A stretch of 5,601 nucleotides of DNA, from NCBI GenBank assembly GCA_027053375.1, contig JALUJC010000041.1, positions 1 through 5,601 of the forward strand, written 5' to 3'. The translations under genes and the position numbers were made by a program. A model generated the notes under the pieces. It made no database searches and was not told the DNA's origin. It was given only the letters and a program-made list of their open reading frames with translations. Positions 1 to 5,601 of the stretch are shown one piece after another; position 1 is the stretch's first letter, and the number at the start of each line of letters is the position of its first letter. This DNA comes from Caldifarciminota bacterium. Its GTDB lineage: Bacteria; Hydrothermota; Hydrothermia; S141-80.

Positions 1-270
1 GTATTCCTCCTGGGTCTTGACCTCGCGGGTGCGGTGCCGTTCTCCGAGAATTTTCTGCTCCAGATCCTCCAGTTCATGCTCCAGTTTCCGGGCATGGAGG
101 CGCTTTTCCTGCAGTTCCCGTTCCAGCCCGTCCCGGCGTTCCACCAGCACCTGAATCTCTTCCAGGATCCGCTGAAGTTCCCCGGGTATTCGGGAGAGTC
201 GTTCCCGTATGCGCTGAATCTCCTCCTCCAGAGCCTGAAGTTCAATCAGTCTCAGGAGTTGTTCCCGCAT
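1..270 (-). CDS. COG1579-type coiled-coil / Zn-ribbon protein, N-terminal part (runs off the left edge)
   Basis: The visible 90 residues, from an ATG at 270-268, are almost entirely a charged heptad-rich coiled coil. They begin MREQLLRLIELQALEEEI, have a Pro-Gly break near residues 29-30 (RIPGEL), and end REVKTQEEY at the window edge. This matches the usual layout of COG1579 proteins: a start like 'M..QL..L.ELQ..D.EI', a long antiparallel helical hairpin, a 'VKT..EY' motif after the first long helix, then a C-terminal four-cysteine Zn ribbon. Full members are usually about 230-260 aa, so the second helix and the ribbon lie outside the window and cannot be checked. Known relatives include Chlamydia CT398/CdsZ and Helicobacter HP0958/FlgZ, which bind RpoN and secretion or flagellar partners; whether that applies here is unknown. 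The gene overlaps the preceding membrane-protein gene by 29 nt and has its own strong ribosome site, so it is probably the next cistron of the same operon. A generic coiled-coil protein is the alternative. Confidence 0.8.
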   Translation of the reverse strand, partial: MREQLLRLIELQALEEEIQRIRERLSRIPGELQRILEEIQVLVERRDGLERELQEKRLHARKLEHELEDLEQKILGERHRTREVKTQEEY

Positions 271-1369
271 CCTTCGCCCCTCCCTTCACAGGTTCTGCTC
301 CGGATCGAAGCAGCAACAGATCGTCCTCCTCATCCACCGCAAGATAGTCCAGATCATCTTTCTTCCGGGCGATGACCAGGAAAAGCAGCGTCTGCCCCGC
401 CCAGAAAACGGAGAGAATCAGGGAAGGCAGCACCAGGATCACGCCCCATTCAATCAGCGCAGCCACCCAGCCCAGCACACCCGCCGCCCACGGGACCATG
501 GGCGCCGGTTCAAGAGGAAAAGCCGCCCCAAAAAACAGAGCACGGGCAAAGGTGGCATACCAGCTGATTTTGGCTGCCGCAGCCGGCACCAGCACCACCA
601 CCGCTTTCAGCAGTCCCAGAAGGCTCCAGAACACAGCCAGGGTCACCGTTCCGCTGAGAAGGCTCATTGCCAGGCTGATCACCTGATAAGTCGCGTACCG
701 CCAGATCTGAAGGTTAAGGGTGGTCAGCAGTTCAAACACCCCGTCAAAGGCGTCAGAGTGAATTACGGCCGCCACCACCGGACCGATCAGAAACTGCAGG
801 ACAAAGGCCAGGGCAAGATACACAAAAAACAGTCCCAGAAACAGTGCCACGGGAAGACCCAGCACCAGGATCAGATCCCCAAGATAGGGCACCGCACCCA
901 GGAGGGCATAGATCCACAGCAGGGCAATCAACAGGAACATCACCACGCCCAGAAACACAAAGGTGGAGAACACAGCATGTCCGCGGGTGTAGGCAAACCG
1001 GTATGCTTCGGAGACCCTGAGAAATTCATTTCCCCGAAGCTGCTCCACCACCAGACGGGCATGCGCCGTAAAGGCAAGATAAAGCACCCAGAAGCTGAGG
1101 ACGACAAAGAGAAGGAAAACCAGACGGGCAGGCCACGTGGAGAGGTCACCATACGCCACACGGGGCAATAGACGATCCATGGCCCAGAGCATGGAGGCGG
1201 GTTCACCGTTCAGCACCCACACCAGATAGGAACCCACGGTGTGCAGGAGCCATACCACCCAGAGCGCGACCCACATCGTGAAGATCTTTTTCACCCCCAG
1301 ACCAAAACGCGGGGCACGGAAGATATCCCTGTAGTTCCAGTGCATGGGATAGGGTTGAAACCTGGCCAT
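242..1369 (-). CDS. Multi-spanning membrane protein of unknown function (375 aa)
   Basis: I do not recognise the family. The N-terminus is cytosolic-looking and short, with the motif WNYRDIFRAPRFGLGVKKIF at residues 11-30, a basic/aromatic amphipathic stretch leading directly into the first membrane segment. Strongly hydrophobic segments follow at about residues 31-53, 83-103, 132-158, 162-200 (probably two spans), 226-266 (probably two), 295-335 (probably two), giving roughly 7-9 spans. There is no cleavable signal peptide. The loop GPVVAAVIHSDAFDGVFEL (196-214) is the most motif-like internal element and may be a re-entrant or conserved loop. The last 40 residues are hydrophilic and acidic (DDLDYLAVDEEDD at 338-350), likely a disordered cytoplasmic tail. 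No cysteine, ATP-binding, protease or transferase motif was seen. The ATG is 1 nt after the MFS stop and is preceded by GGAGG at 7 nt, so the two genes are almost certainly co-translated. It may be an auxiliary membrane factor, but no function can be assigned. Confidence 0.85.
   Translation of the reverse strand: MARFQPYPMHWNYRDIFRAPRFGLGVKKIFTMWVALWVVWLLHTVGSYLVWVLNGEPASMLWAMDRLLPRVAYGDLSTWPARLVFLLFVVLSFWVLYLAFTAHARLVVEQLRGNEFLRVSEAYRFAYTRGHAVFSTFVFLGVVMFLLIALLWIYALLGAVPYLGDLILVLGLPVALFLGLFFVYLALAFVLQFLIGPVVAAVIHSDAFDGVFELLTTLNLQIWRYATYQVISLAMSLLSGTVTLAVFWSLLGLLKAVVVLVPAAAAKISWYATFARALFFGAAFPLEPAPMVPWAAGVLGWVAALIEWGVILVLPSLILSVFWAGQTLLFLVIARKKDDLDYLAVDEEDDLLLLRSGAEPVKGGAKDAGTTPETD
279..286 (-). 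promoter_or_regulatory. Shine-Dalgarno site for the COG1579-type gene
   Basis: The minus strand reads AAGGGAGG here, 8 nt before the ATG at 270-268. The site lies inside the last codons of the upstream membrane-protein gene. It supports 270 as the real start, even though this makes the two reading frames overlap by 29 nt. Confidence 0.65.
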
Positions 1370-1370
1370 T

Positions 1371-2663
1371 TTACGCCCTCCTGGTACGGAGCAGGGGCCA
1401 GATCCCCCAGCTCAGGATTGCCACAAGCACACCCACCGTTCGCAGGGTGGGCATCACGCCAAAATATTCCCCGGGAGGTGCCACCAGCAAACTGGTCAGG
1501 AGAAAACCTCCCGCCAGCAACATATCCCGGAGAGAAAACACCCGTCCACGGAAGGATTCGGGAACCGTCTCATGCAAAACCGTGTCCTGGGTGATCATCA
1601 CCACGGTCAAAAAGGCACCGCCCAGCAATCCATAGAGCAGAATCACACGAAAAGATGCAGGAAAACTGAAAGCAACCAGCAACAACCCCAGCACGCCCAG
1701 CGAGAAGAAAAGCGACGACTTTCGGCTCCAGCGATGCCCGTAATGCGAGAAAAAGAGGGCGCCGCTGACCATGCCCACGGCACCCACCCCGCCCAGCAAC
1801 CCGATCCCCCGGGTTCCATACCCCAGCACCTGCTGAACCTGCACCACCACCAGGGTATACACGCTCCCGGCCACCACCACCAGAAGGAACACCGAAGCCA
1901 GCGTCCAGCGGATCACAGGATCCTGTCGGAGAAGGTGGACCAGTTCCCGGAGATCCTGATAAAGAATCCGGAAGAAATGCCGCTCCTTCTCCGAGAGTTC
2001 GCGTAAAAGATGACGGTCCACCGAGAGGGCCGCATGACGCAGAGGAAGAAACAGGATGGTCAGGCCCGCGATCAGATAGGTCAGGCTGTCCATCCAGAAC
2101 CCCACCGCCCAGCCCTCCACATGAAAGGATTCCCACCCCTTCCAGTCAATCACATATCCCGCAACCACCATTCCGGCGACCGTCGCCAGTCGTCCGAGAA
2201 TGTTCATCATGGAATTGGCCTGAAGATAATACCGCTCTGAGGGCAGAAGATCCGGGATCACGGACATCCGGGCTGCACTGTAGAAAATCCCCATAAAAAA
2301 GATCAGAAACACCATGAAAAACACGGCGCGAAGCGGGAAGTTCGCCCAGACCACCAGCGGGATCAGGGCCACAAGCACCGCACGGGACAGGTCTCCGGCC
2401 ACAAGAATCCACTTGCGGGGAAGGCGATCCACCACCACACCCGAGACGGGCGCAAAGAGGATATTGGGCAGCGTAAAATAGACCGCGAGTTCAGAAAAGG
2501 CCAGGGGAGAGTGCTGTGCACGATCGGCCAGCAGAGCAATCAGGGCGAGGTGATCGAGACGATCCCCCAGCTGGGAAATGGACTGAACCACCGTGAACAG
2601 GAGGAACCGTCCCTGCCGAACCAGATCCAGCAGCGTGGCACCCCGTTGATCCTGTGCCTTCAA
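1371..2663 (-). CDS. MFS transporter, exporter-like (MFS_3 / EntS-like group)
   Basis: A 430-aa integral membrane protein with the 12-span major facilitator layout. An N-terminal bundle (about residues 18-208) is joined by a polar, charged central loop (about 209-250, RHLLRELSEKERHFFRILYQ) to a C-terminal bundle (about 251-426). MFS motif A is clear between spans 2 and 3: GVVVDRLPRKWILVAGDLSR at 75-94. A half-repeat of it is PESFRGRVFSLRD at 368-380. The first span carries the QLGDRLDHLAL segment (31-41) typical of the MFS_3 subgroup, which includes the enterobactin exporter EntS and macrolide/drug efflux pumps. Proton-coupled export of a small molecule is inferred; the substrate cannot be read from the sequence. 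The start is a TTG whose last two bases form the start of the gatB TGA stop (TTGA), with GGGAG 11 nt upstream. No better ATG/GTG lies before the first span, so translation is probably coupled to gatB. Confidence 0.85.
   Translation of the reverse strand: MKAQDQRGATLLDLVRQGRFLLFTVVQSISQLGDRLDHLALIALLADRAQHSPLAFSELAVYFTLPNILFAPVSGVVVDRLPRKWILVAGDLSRAVLVALIPLVVWANFPLRAVFFMVFLIFFMGIFYSAARMSVIPDLLPSERYYLQANSMMNILGRLATVAGMVVAGYVIDWKGWESFHVEGWAVGFWMDSLTYLIAGLTILFLPLRHAALSVDRHLLRELSEKERHFFRILYQDLRELVHLLRQDPVIRWTLASVFLLVVVAGSVYTLVVVQVQQVLGYGTRGIGLLGGVGAVGMVSGALFFSHYGHRWSRKSSLFFSLGVLGLLLVAFSFPASFRVILLYGLLGGAFLTVVMITQDTVLHETVPESFRGRVFSLRDMLLAGGFLLTSLLVAPPGEYFGVMPTLRTVGVLVAILSWGIWPLLRTRRA
1377..1381 (-). 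promoter_or_regulatory. Shine-Dalgarno site for the unknown membrane protein
   Basis: The minus strand reads GGAGG with a 7-nt spacer to the ATG at 1369-1367. The site sits inside the final Arg-Arg-Ala codons of the MFS gene, and its stop codon falls within the spacer. This supports the chosen start and suggests coupled translation. Confidence 0.65.
2660..2663 (-). promoter_or_regulatory. TTGA stop/start overlap coupling gatB to the MFS gene
   Basis: The minus strand reads TTGA: TTG (2663-2661) starts the transporter and TGA (2662-2660) ends gatB. A rare TTG start with only a modest GGGAG at 11 nt suggests that initiation depends on ribosomes terminating on gatB. Confidence 0.6.
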
Positions 2664-4072
2664 GAGGTTTCCAGCTCCCGCATCAGCAGTTCCCGTACCT
2701 TCTGTGGGTTGGCCCTGCCCCGTGTTTCCTTCATGACCGCCCCGATCAGCACGCCCAGGACTCCGGTTTTTCCGCGACGGTATTTCTCCACAATCTCCGG
2801 ATGGGCGTCCAGCACCGCCCGTACCACAGGAAGCAGGGACGCGTCCGAACTCACCTGTTCCAGCCCACGCTCCTCCACAATGGACGCGGCATCCCTGCCC
2901 GTCCGAAGCATCTCCTCAAAAACCTCCTGTGCGGCCGAATGGCTGATCCGTTCCTCCTCAATCATACGAAGGAGGGGGCGCAACTGATCCGGTGAGAGGG
3001 GGAAGTCCTCCATGGACAAGTGTTCCGCTTTCAGCACACGGAGCACATGGACGGCCACCCAGTTCCCGGCCAGTTCGGGACGGGACAAACCTTCCGCCAG
3101 TTGCTCAAAATAGCGTCCGTACGCAGGGTCAGCGATCAGGGCTTCCAGCACCTTGTCCGACAGGTGATAAACCTCCCGGTATCGTTTCCGTCGCTGTTCC
3201 GGAAGTTCCGGTAGATGTGCACGTTGTTCCTCCAGCCACGTCCGGGAAAGCTGCAGGGGAGGCAGATCCGGTTCCATGAAATAGCGATAATCCTCAGCCT
3301 CCTCCTTGCTGCGCATGGGGCGCGTTTCTTTCTGAAATTCATCCCACAGACGGGTTTCCTGCTCCACGGTGCCGCCGGAGGAGATCAGGGCCGCCTGTCT
3401 CTCCCATTCATACCGGAGGGCGTGCTCCACCGAGCGGAAGGAATTGAGGTTCTTGATCTCCACCTTCGTACCGAAACTCCCGGAACCCACGGGACGCACA
3501 GAGATGTTGGCATCCACACGCAGCTGCCCCTTTTCCATATCACATTCGGAGATTCCCAGATAAATCAACAGAAGACGCAGTTCCTCCAGGAATGCCCGCG
3601 CCTGCTCCGGGGAGCGAATGTCCGGGTGGGTCACGATCTCCAGGAGCGGGATCCCCGCCCGGTTGTAGTCCAGAAGCACATCCCCGGTCTCGGTATGATA
3701 GGACTTTGCGGTCTCCTCTTCCAGATTGGCCCGCTCTATCCGAACCCCCTGCAGGGATCCACCGGTGAGAATGGAGGCACTGTACTGCGTGATCTGATAG
3801 CCTTTGGGAAGATCCGGATAGAAGTAGTTCTTCCTGAAGAACAGGGAGAAGGGATGGATCTCTGCCCCCAGGGCCAGTCCAAGCTGAACCGCGCGCGCCA
3901 CCGCCTCTTCATTGGGTACAGGAAGGGTCCCCGGATGCCCCATACAAACCGGACAAACCACCGTATTGGGCTCTTTCCCGTAGGTGTTGGGGCACCCGCA
4001 GAACATCTTACGGCGGGTGGCCAGTTCAACGTGAATTTCCAGCCCGATAACGGGCTCGAATTCCGCTGTCAT
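2660..4072 (-). CDS. gatB: Aspartyl/glutamyl-tRNA amidotransferase subunit B
   Basis: GatB is the kinase/tRNA-binding subunit of the cytosolic GatCAB complex. It phosphorylates Glu (or Asp) mischarged on tRNA-Gln (or tRNA-Asn), and GatA-derived ammonia then converts it to Gln (or Asn). At 470 aa it is full length for the family. Visible landmarks: VIGLEIHVEL at 8-17; a Zn knuckle with Cys25, Cys27, Cys40 and Cys43; KNYFYPDLPKGYQITQY at 81-97; NLEEETAKSYH at 116-126; DYNRAGIPLLEIV at 135-147; GTKVEIKNLNSFRSVEHAL at 201-219; RLWDE with MRSKEEAEDYRYFMEPDLPP at 241-272; a helical middle region; and a C-terminal tRNA-binding tail domain ending GRANPQKVRELL (452-463). Small departures are EEETAK where EED(T/A)(G/A)K is usual, and THPD for the more usual SEPD after LLEIV. 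An in-frame TGA immediately before the ATG fixes the N-terminal limit. There is no good Shine-Dalgarno site, and atpB ends 19 nt upstream. gatA and gatC are not in the window. Confidence 0.97.
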   Translation of the reverse strand: MTAEFEPVIGLEIHVELATRRKMFCGCPNTYGKEPNTVVCPVCMGHPGTLPVPNEEAVARAVQLGLALGAEIHPFSLFFRKNYFYPDLPKGYQITQYSASILTGGSLQGVRIERANLEEETAKSYHTETGDVLLDYNRAGIPLLEIVTHPDIRSPEQARAFLEELRLLLIYLGISECDMEKGQLRVDANISVRPVGSGSFGTKVEIKNLNSFRSVEHALRYEWERQAALISSGGTVEQETRLWDEFQKETRPMRSKEEAEDYRYFMEPDLPPLQLSRTWLEEQRAHLPELPEQRRKRYREVYHLSDKVLEALIADPAYGRYFEQLAEGLSRPELAGNWVAVHVLRVLKAEHLSMEDFPLSPDQLRPLLRMIEEERISHSAAQEVFEEMLRTGRDAASIVEERGLEQVSSDASLLPVVRAVLDAHPEIVEKYRRGKTGVLGVLIGAVMKETRGRANPQKVRELLMRELETS

Positions 4073-4091
4073 TCACCCGAGGGCCGTGGGT

Positions 4092-5513
4092 TCACTGACC
4101 CGAAGCGGGACCAGACGCCTTTTGATCTTTCCTGGGAAGGTGCGCTTCGAGGTATTCCCGACGGATCCGGGAGAGTTCTCGTTCGGGCAGGATGGAGAGC
4201 AGTTCCCACCCAATCCGGAAGGTATCCTCTATGGTCCGCTTCTGCGTTCCCTGGGAGATAAACTCTTTCTCAAACCGATCGGCAAACTCCAGATAAAGCC
4301 GGTCGGTTTCGGACAGCGCATCCTCACCCACAATGGCCACCAGCCGGCGCATATCTTTGCCGCGCGCATAGGCGGCATAGAGCTGGTTGGCCCATTCCCG
4401 GTGATAGGGAGCTGTTTTGCCCTCACCGATCCCCAGGTTCATCAAACGGGAAAGGCAGAGCAGCACATCAATGGGTGGGAAAACCCCCACACGGTGCAGG
4501 TCCCGGGAGAGCACAATCTGACCTTCGGTAATGTAGCCCGTCAGGTCGGGAATGGGATGGGTCATATCGTCGTCCGGCATGGTCAGAATCGGGATCTGGG
4601 TCACACTTCCTTTGCGGCCCCTGATTCGTCCGGCGCGCTCGTAAATGGTGGCCAGGTCCGTGTACATGTACCCGGGATATCCCCGCCGTCCCGGCACCTC
4701 TTCCCGGGCGGCACCGATCTCGCGAAGCGCCTCACAGTAGTTGGTCATATCGGTGATCACCACCAGCACGTGGTAATCCAGTTCAAAAGCAAAGTACTCA
4801 GCAGTGGTCAGGGCAAAACGCGGCGTGAGAATTCGTTCAATGGTGGGATCGTCCGCCAGGTTGATGAACGCCACAAGGCGGGACAGAGCTCCGGCTTCCT
4901 CAAATTCCTGCAGGAAATAGGCATATTCTCGCTGGGTGATTCCAATGGCGGCAAAAACCGTGAGAAACTCCTCGCCTTCACCACGCACTTCAGCATACTT
5001 CACGATCATGGAGGCAATCTCGTTGGCCGGCAATCCCGCCCCGGAAAAAATGGGAAGTTTCTGGCCCCGCACCAGGGTGTTCAAACCGTCAATGGAAGAA
5101 ATTCCTGTCTGAATAAAATCGGAGGGTTTGTCCCGGGACACCGGGTTGATGGGCGTCCCGATGATGGGCAGGCGCTTCTCAGGAATCACCGGAGGAAGAC
5201 CGTCCCGGGGTTCCCCACGCCCGTTAAAAATTCGGCCGATCATATCCCGGGAAACACCAAACCGAACGATGTCTTCCACCAGCTGGATCTTCACGGTGGC
5301 CACATCCAGCCCCAGTGTCCCCTCCAGCACCTGAATGACGGCAAACTCATCGGAAACTTCCAGCACCTGACCGGCCCGGCGAGATCCATCTTCCAGAATG
5401 ATCTCCACCTGTGCGCCATAGGAAAGCTCCCGGGCCTTCTCCACAATGAGAAGCGGTCCGGAAATGTAACGAACTCCTGTATATTCCTTTTTGACCAGTT
5501 CTGGATTGGTCAT
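4092..5513 (-). CDS. atpB: A/V-type ATP synthase (ATPase) subunit B
   Basis: This is the non-catalytic nucleotide-binding subunit (NtpB in Enterococcus naming) that alternates with three A subunits in the A3B3 head of the rotary A/V-type ATPase, coupling ATP to H+ or Na+ movement. From the ATG the protein is 473 aa, normal for the family. It has an N-terminal beta-barrel starting [20 protein letters not shown], then [13 protein letters not shown] (93-105) and [20 protein letters not shown] ahead of the degenerate P-loop SGAGLPANE (157-165), which lacks the GKT of catalytic A. Next come [20 protein letters not shown] (276-295) and [20 protein letters not shown] (304-323). The predicted arginine finger is Arg356 in CLSRL. 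The C-terminal helical bundle ends with a variable Lys/Ser/Gly tail. The signature before Arg356 reads [10 protein letters not shown] where PPIDVLPSLS is usual. A TTG at 5540 would add nine residues, but the ATG at 5513 has GGGAGG at the right distance. gatB follows; subunit D does not. Confidence 0.97.
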   Translation of the reverse strand: MTNPELVKKEYTGVRYISGPLLIVEKARELSYGAQVEIILEDGSRRAGQVLEVSDEFAVIQVLEGTLGLDVATVKIQLVEDIVRFGVSRDMIGRIFNGRGEPRDGLPPVIPEKRLPIIGTPINPVSRDKPSDFIQTGISSIDGLNTLVRGQKLPIFSGAGLPANEIASMIVKYAEVRGEGEEFLTVFAAIGITQREYAYFLQEFEEAGALSRLVAFINLADDPTIERILTPRFALTTAEYFAFELDYHVLVVITDMTNYCEALREIGAAREEVPGRRGYPGYMYTDLATIYERAGRIRGRKGSVTQIPILTMPDDDMTHPIPDLTGYITEGQIVLSRDLHRVGVFPPIDVLLCLSRLMNLGIGEGKTAPYHREWANQLYAAYARGKDMRRLVAIVGEDALSETDRLYLEFADRFEKEFISQGTQKRTIEDTFRIGWELLSILPERELSRIRREYLEAHLPRKDQKASGPASGQ

Positions 5514-5601
5514 CTTCTCTGCCTCCCGACTCTCACACAATCTGGGTTGTTGCGCCTGGCTGCGGAAGGATAAAGGGAAACGACCGGACGTTCAAACCCT
5601 G
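5514..5601 (-). other. Flank upstream of atpB; possible 3' end of a preceding gene, unresolved
   Basis: In known A/V-ATPase operons the catalytic A-subunit gene lies directly upstream of B, so this 88-nt stretch may contain its last codons. One frame (from 5601) reads [22 protein letters not shown] and stops with TGA at 5535-5533, 19 nt before atpB. A second (from 5599) reads 29 codons and stops in an ATGA overlap with the atpB start. The third stops at 5594-5592. Neither open tail resembles the charged helical C-terminus expected of subunit A, so I cannot choose between them, or exclude that the whole stretch is intergenic. Confidence 0.3.
5522..5527 (-). promoter_or_regulatory. Shine-Dalgarno site deciding the atpB start
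   Basis: The minus strand reads GGGAGG, followed by an 8-nt spacer and the ATG at 5513-5511. This spacing favours the ATG over the in-frame TTG at 5540. It also places the mature N-terminus ([12 protein letters not shown]) in line with other B subunits. Confidence 0.75.

Noticed and set aside
1..270. The left-edge coiled coil as the missing ATPase subunit D or E
   Set aside because: The start pattern, the Pro-Gly break and the VKTQEEY motif fit COG1579 proteins. Subunit D has a different conserved N-terminus, and the distance from atpB also argues against it.
34..375. Plus-strand open frame with many Phe/Leu/Gln/Pro residues
   Set aside because: It is the antisense of the COG1579 coiled coil, where repeated Glu and Leu codons read backwards give Phe/Leu/Gln. 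It is not a gene.
590..605. CACCACCACC-like runs, also seen around 1840-1880, as tandem repeats
   Set aside because: They are runs of Val codons (GTG/GTC) in the transmembrane segments of minus-strand genes read on the other strand. They do not form regular repeat units.
4075..4091. Short ACCC...GGGT inverted match in the atpB-gatB gap as a possible terminator or hairpin
   Set aside because: The stem is only 4 bp, with a 9-nt loop and no following T-run, so it is not a credible terminator.
4086..5573. A 495-codon plus-strand open frame antiparallel to atpB, and another long one at 3215-4261 antiparallel to gatB
   Set aside because: Both are mirror images of clearly recognisable conserved genes. 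Their translations show no domain, are rich in His, Gln and Pro in a way typical of antisense frames of GC-rich genes, and the second runs across the atpB/gatB junction.
5567..5595. Possible sigma70-like promoter upstream of atpB on the minus strand (TTGAAC, 17 nt, TATCCT)
   Set aside because: Each hexamer matches consensus at only 4 of 6 positions, which is expected by chance. The region probably lies at or near the end of an upstream operon gene.

Overview
This window looks like ordinary bacterial core-genome sequence, moderately GC-rich by eye. It is read entirely from the minus strand as one tight, probably co-transcribed gene run. In transcription order (right to left) it holds the regulatory B subunit of an A/V-type (rotary) ATPase, gatB of the tRNA-dependent amidotransferase, an MFS exporter-like transporter, a multi-spanning membrane protein of unknown function, and the N-terminal part of a COG1579-type coiled-coil/Zn-ribbon protein that runs off the left edge. 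Junctions are 19 nt, a 4-nt overlap, 1 nt and a 29-nt overlap. There is no room for internal terminators, and I saw none.

The organism is a bacterium: it has Shine-Dalgarno sites, a bacterial-type GatB and COG1579. It uses an A/V-type ATPase rather than, or in addition to, F-type, as known for Thermus/Deinococcus, spirochaetes, chlamydiae, Synergistetes, Dictyoglomus, many Firmicutes and various candidate phyla. The proteins are rich in Arg, Leu and Glu. I cannot assign a phylum from the sequence alone. GatB implies that Gln-tRNA and/or Asn-tRNA is made by the indirect amidation route.

Region by region: 5514-5601 is the intergenic or 3'-end flank upstream of the ATPase B gene. In known operons the A-subunit gene sits there, but the few codons visible do not confirm it. 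4092-5513 is atpB. 2660-4072 is gatB, taking the place where subunit D usually follows B. 1371-2663 is the MFS transporter, starting with TTG inside the gatB stop. 242-1369 is the unknown membrane protein. 1-270 is the COG1579 N-terminus.

The genes do not form an obvious single pathway: an energy-coupling ATPase, a translation-quality enzyme and membrane/regulatory proteins are joined by compact packing. No mobile element, CRISPR array, tRNA/rRNA, tandem repeat or defence-like module was seen. The points most worth a second look are a two-residue departure from the conserved alpha/beta signature next to the arginine finger of AtpB, the absence of atpD after atpB, and the unidentified membrane protein.
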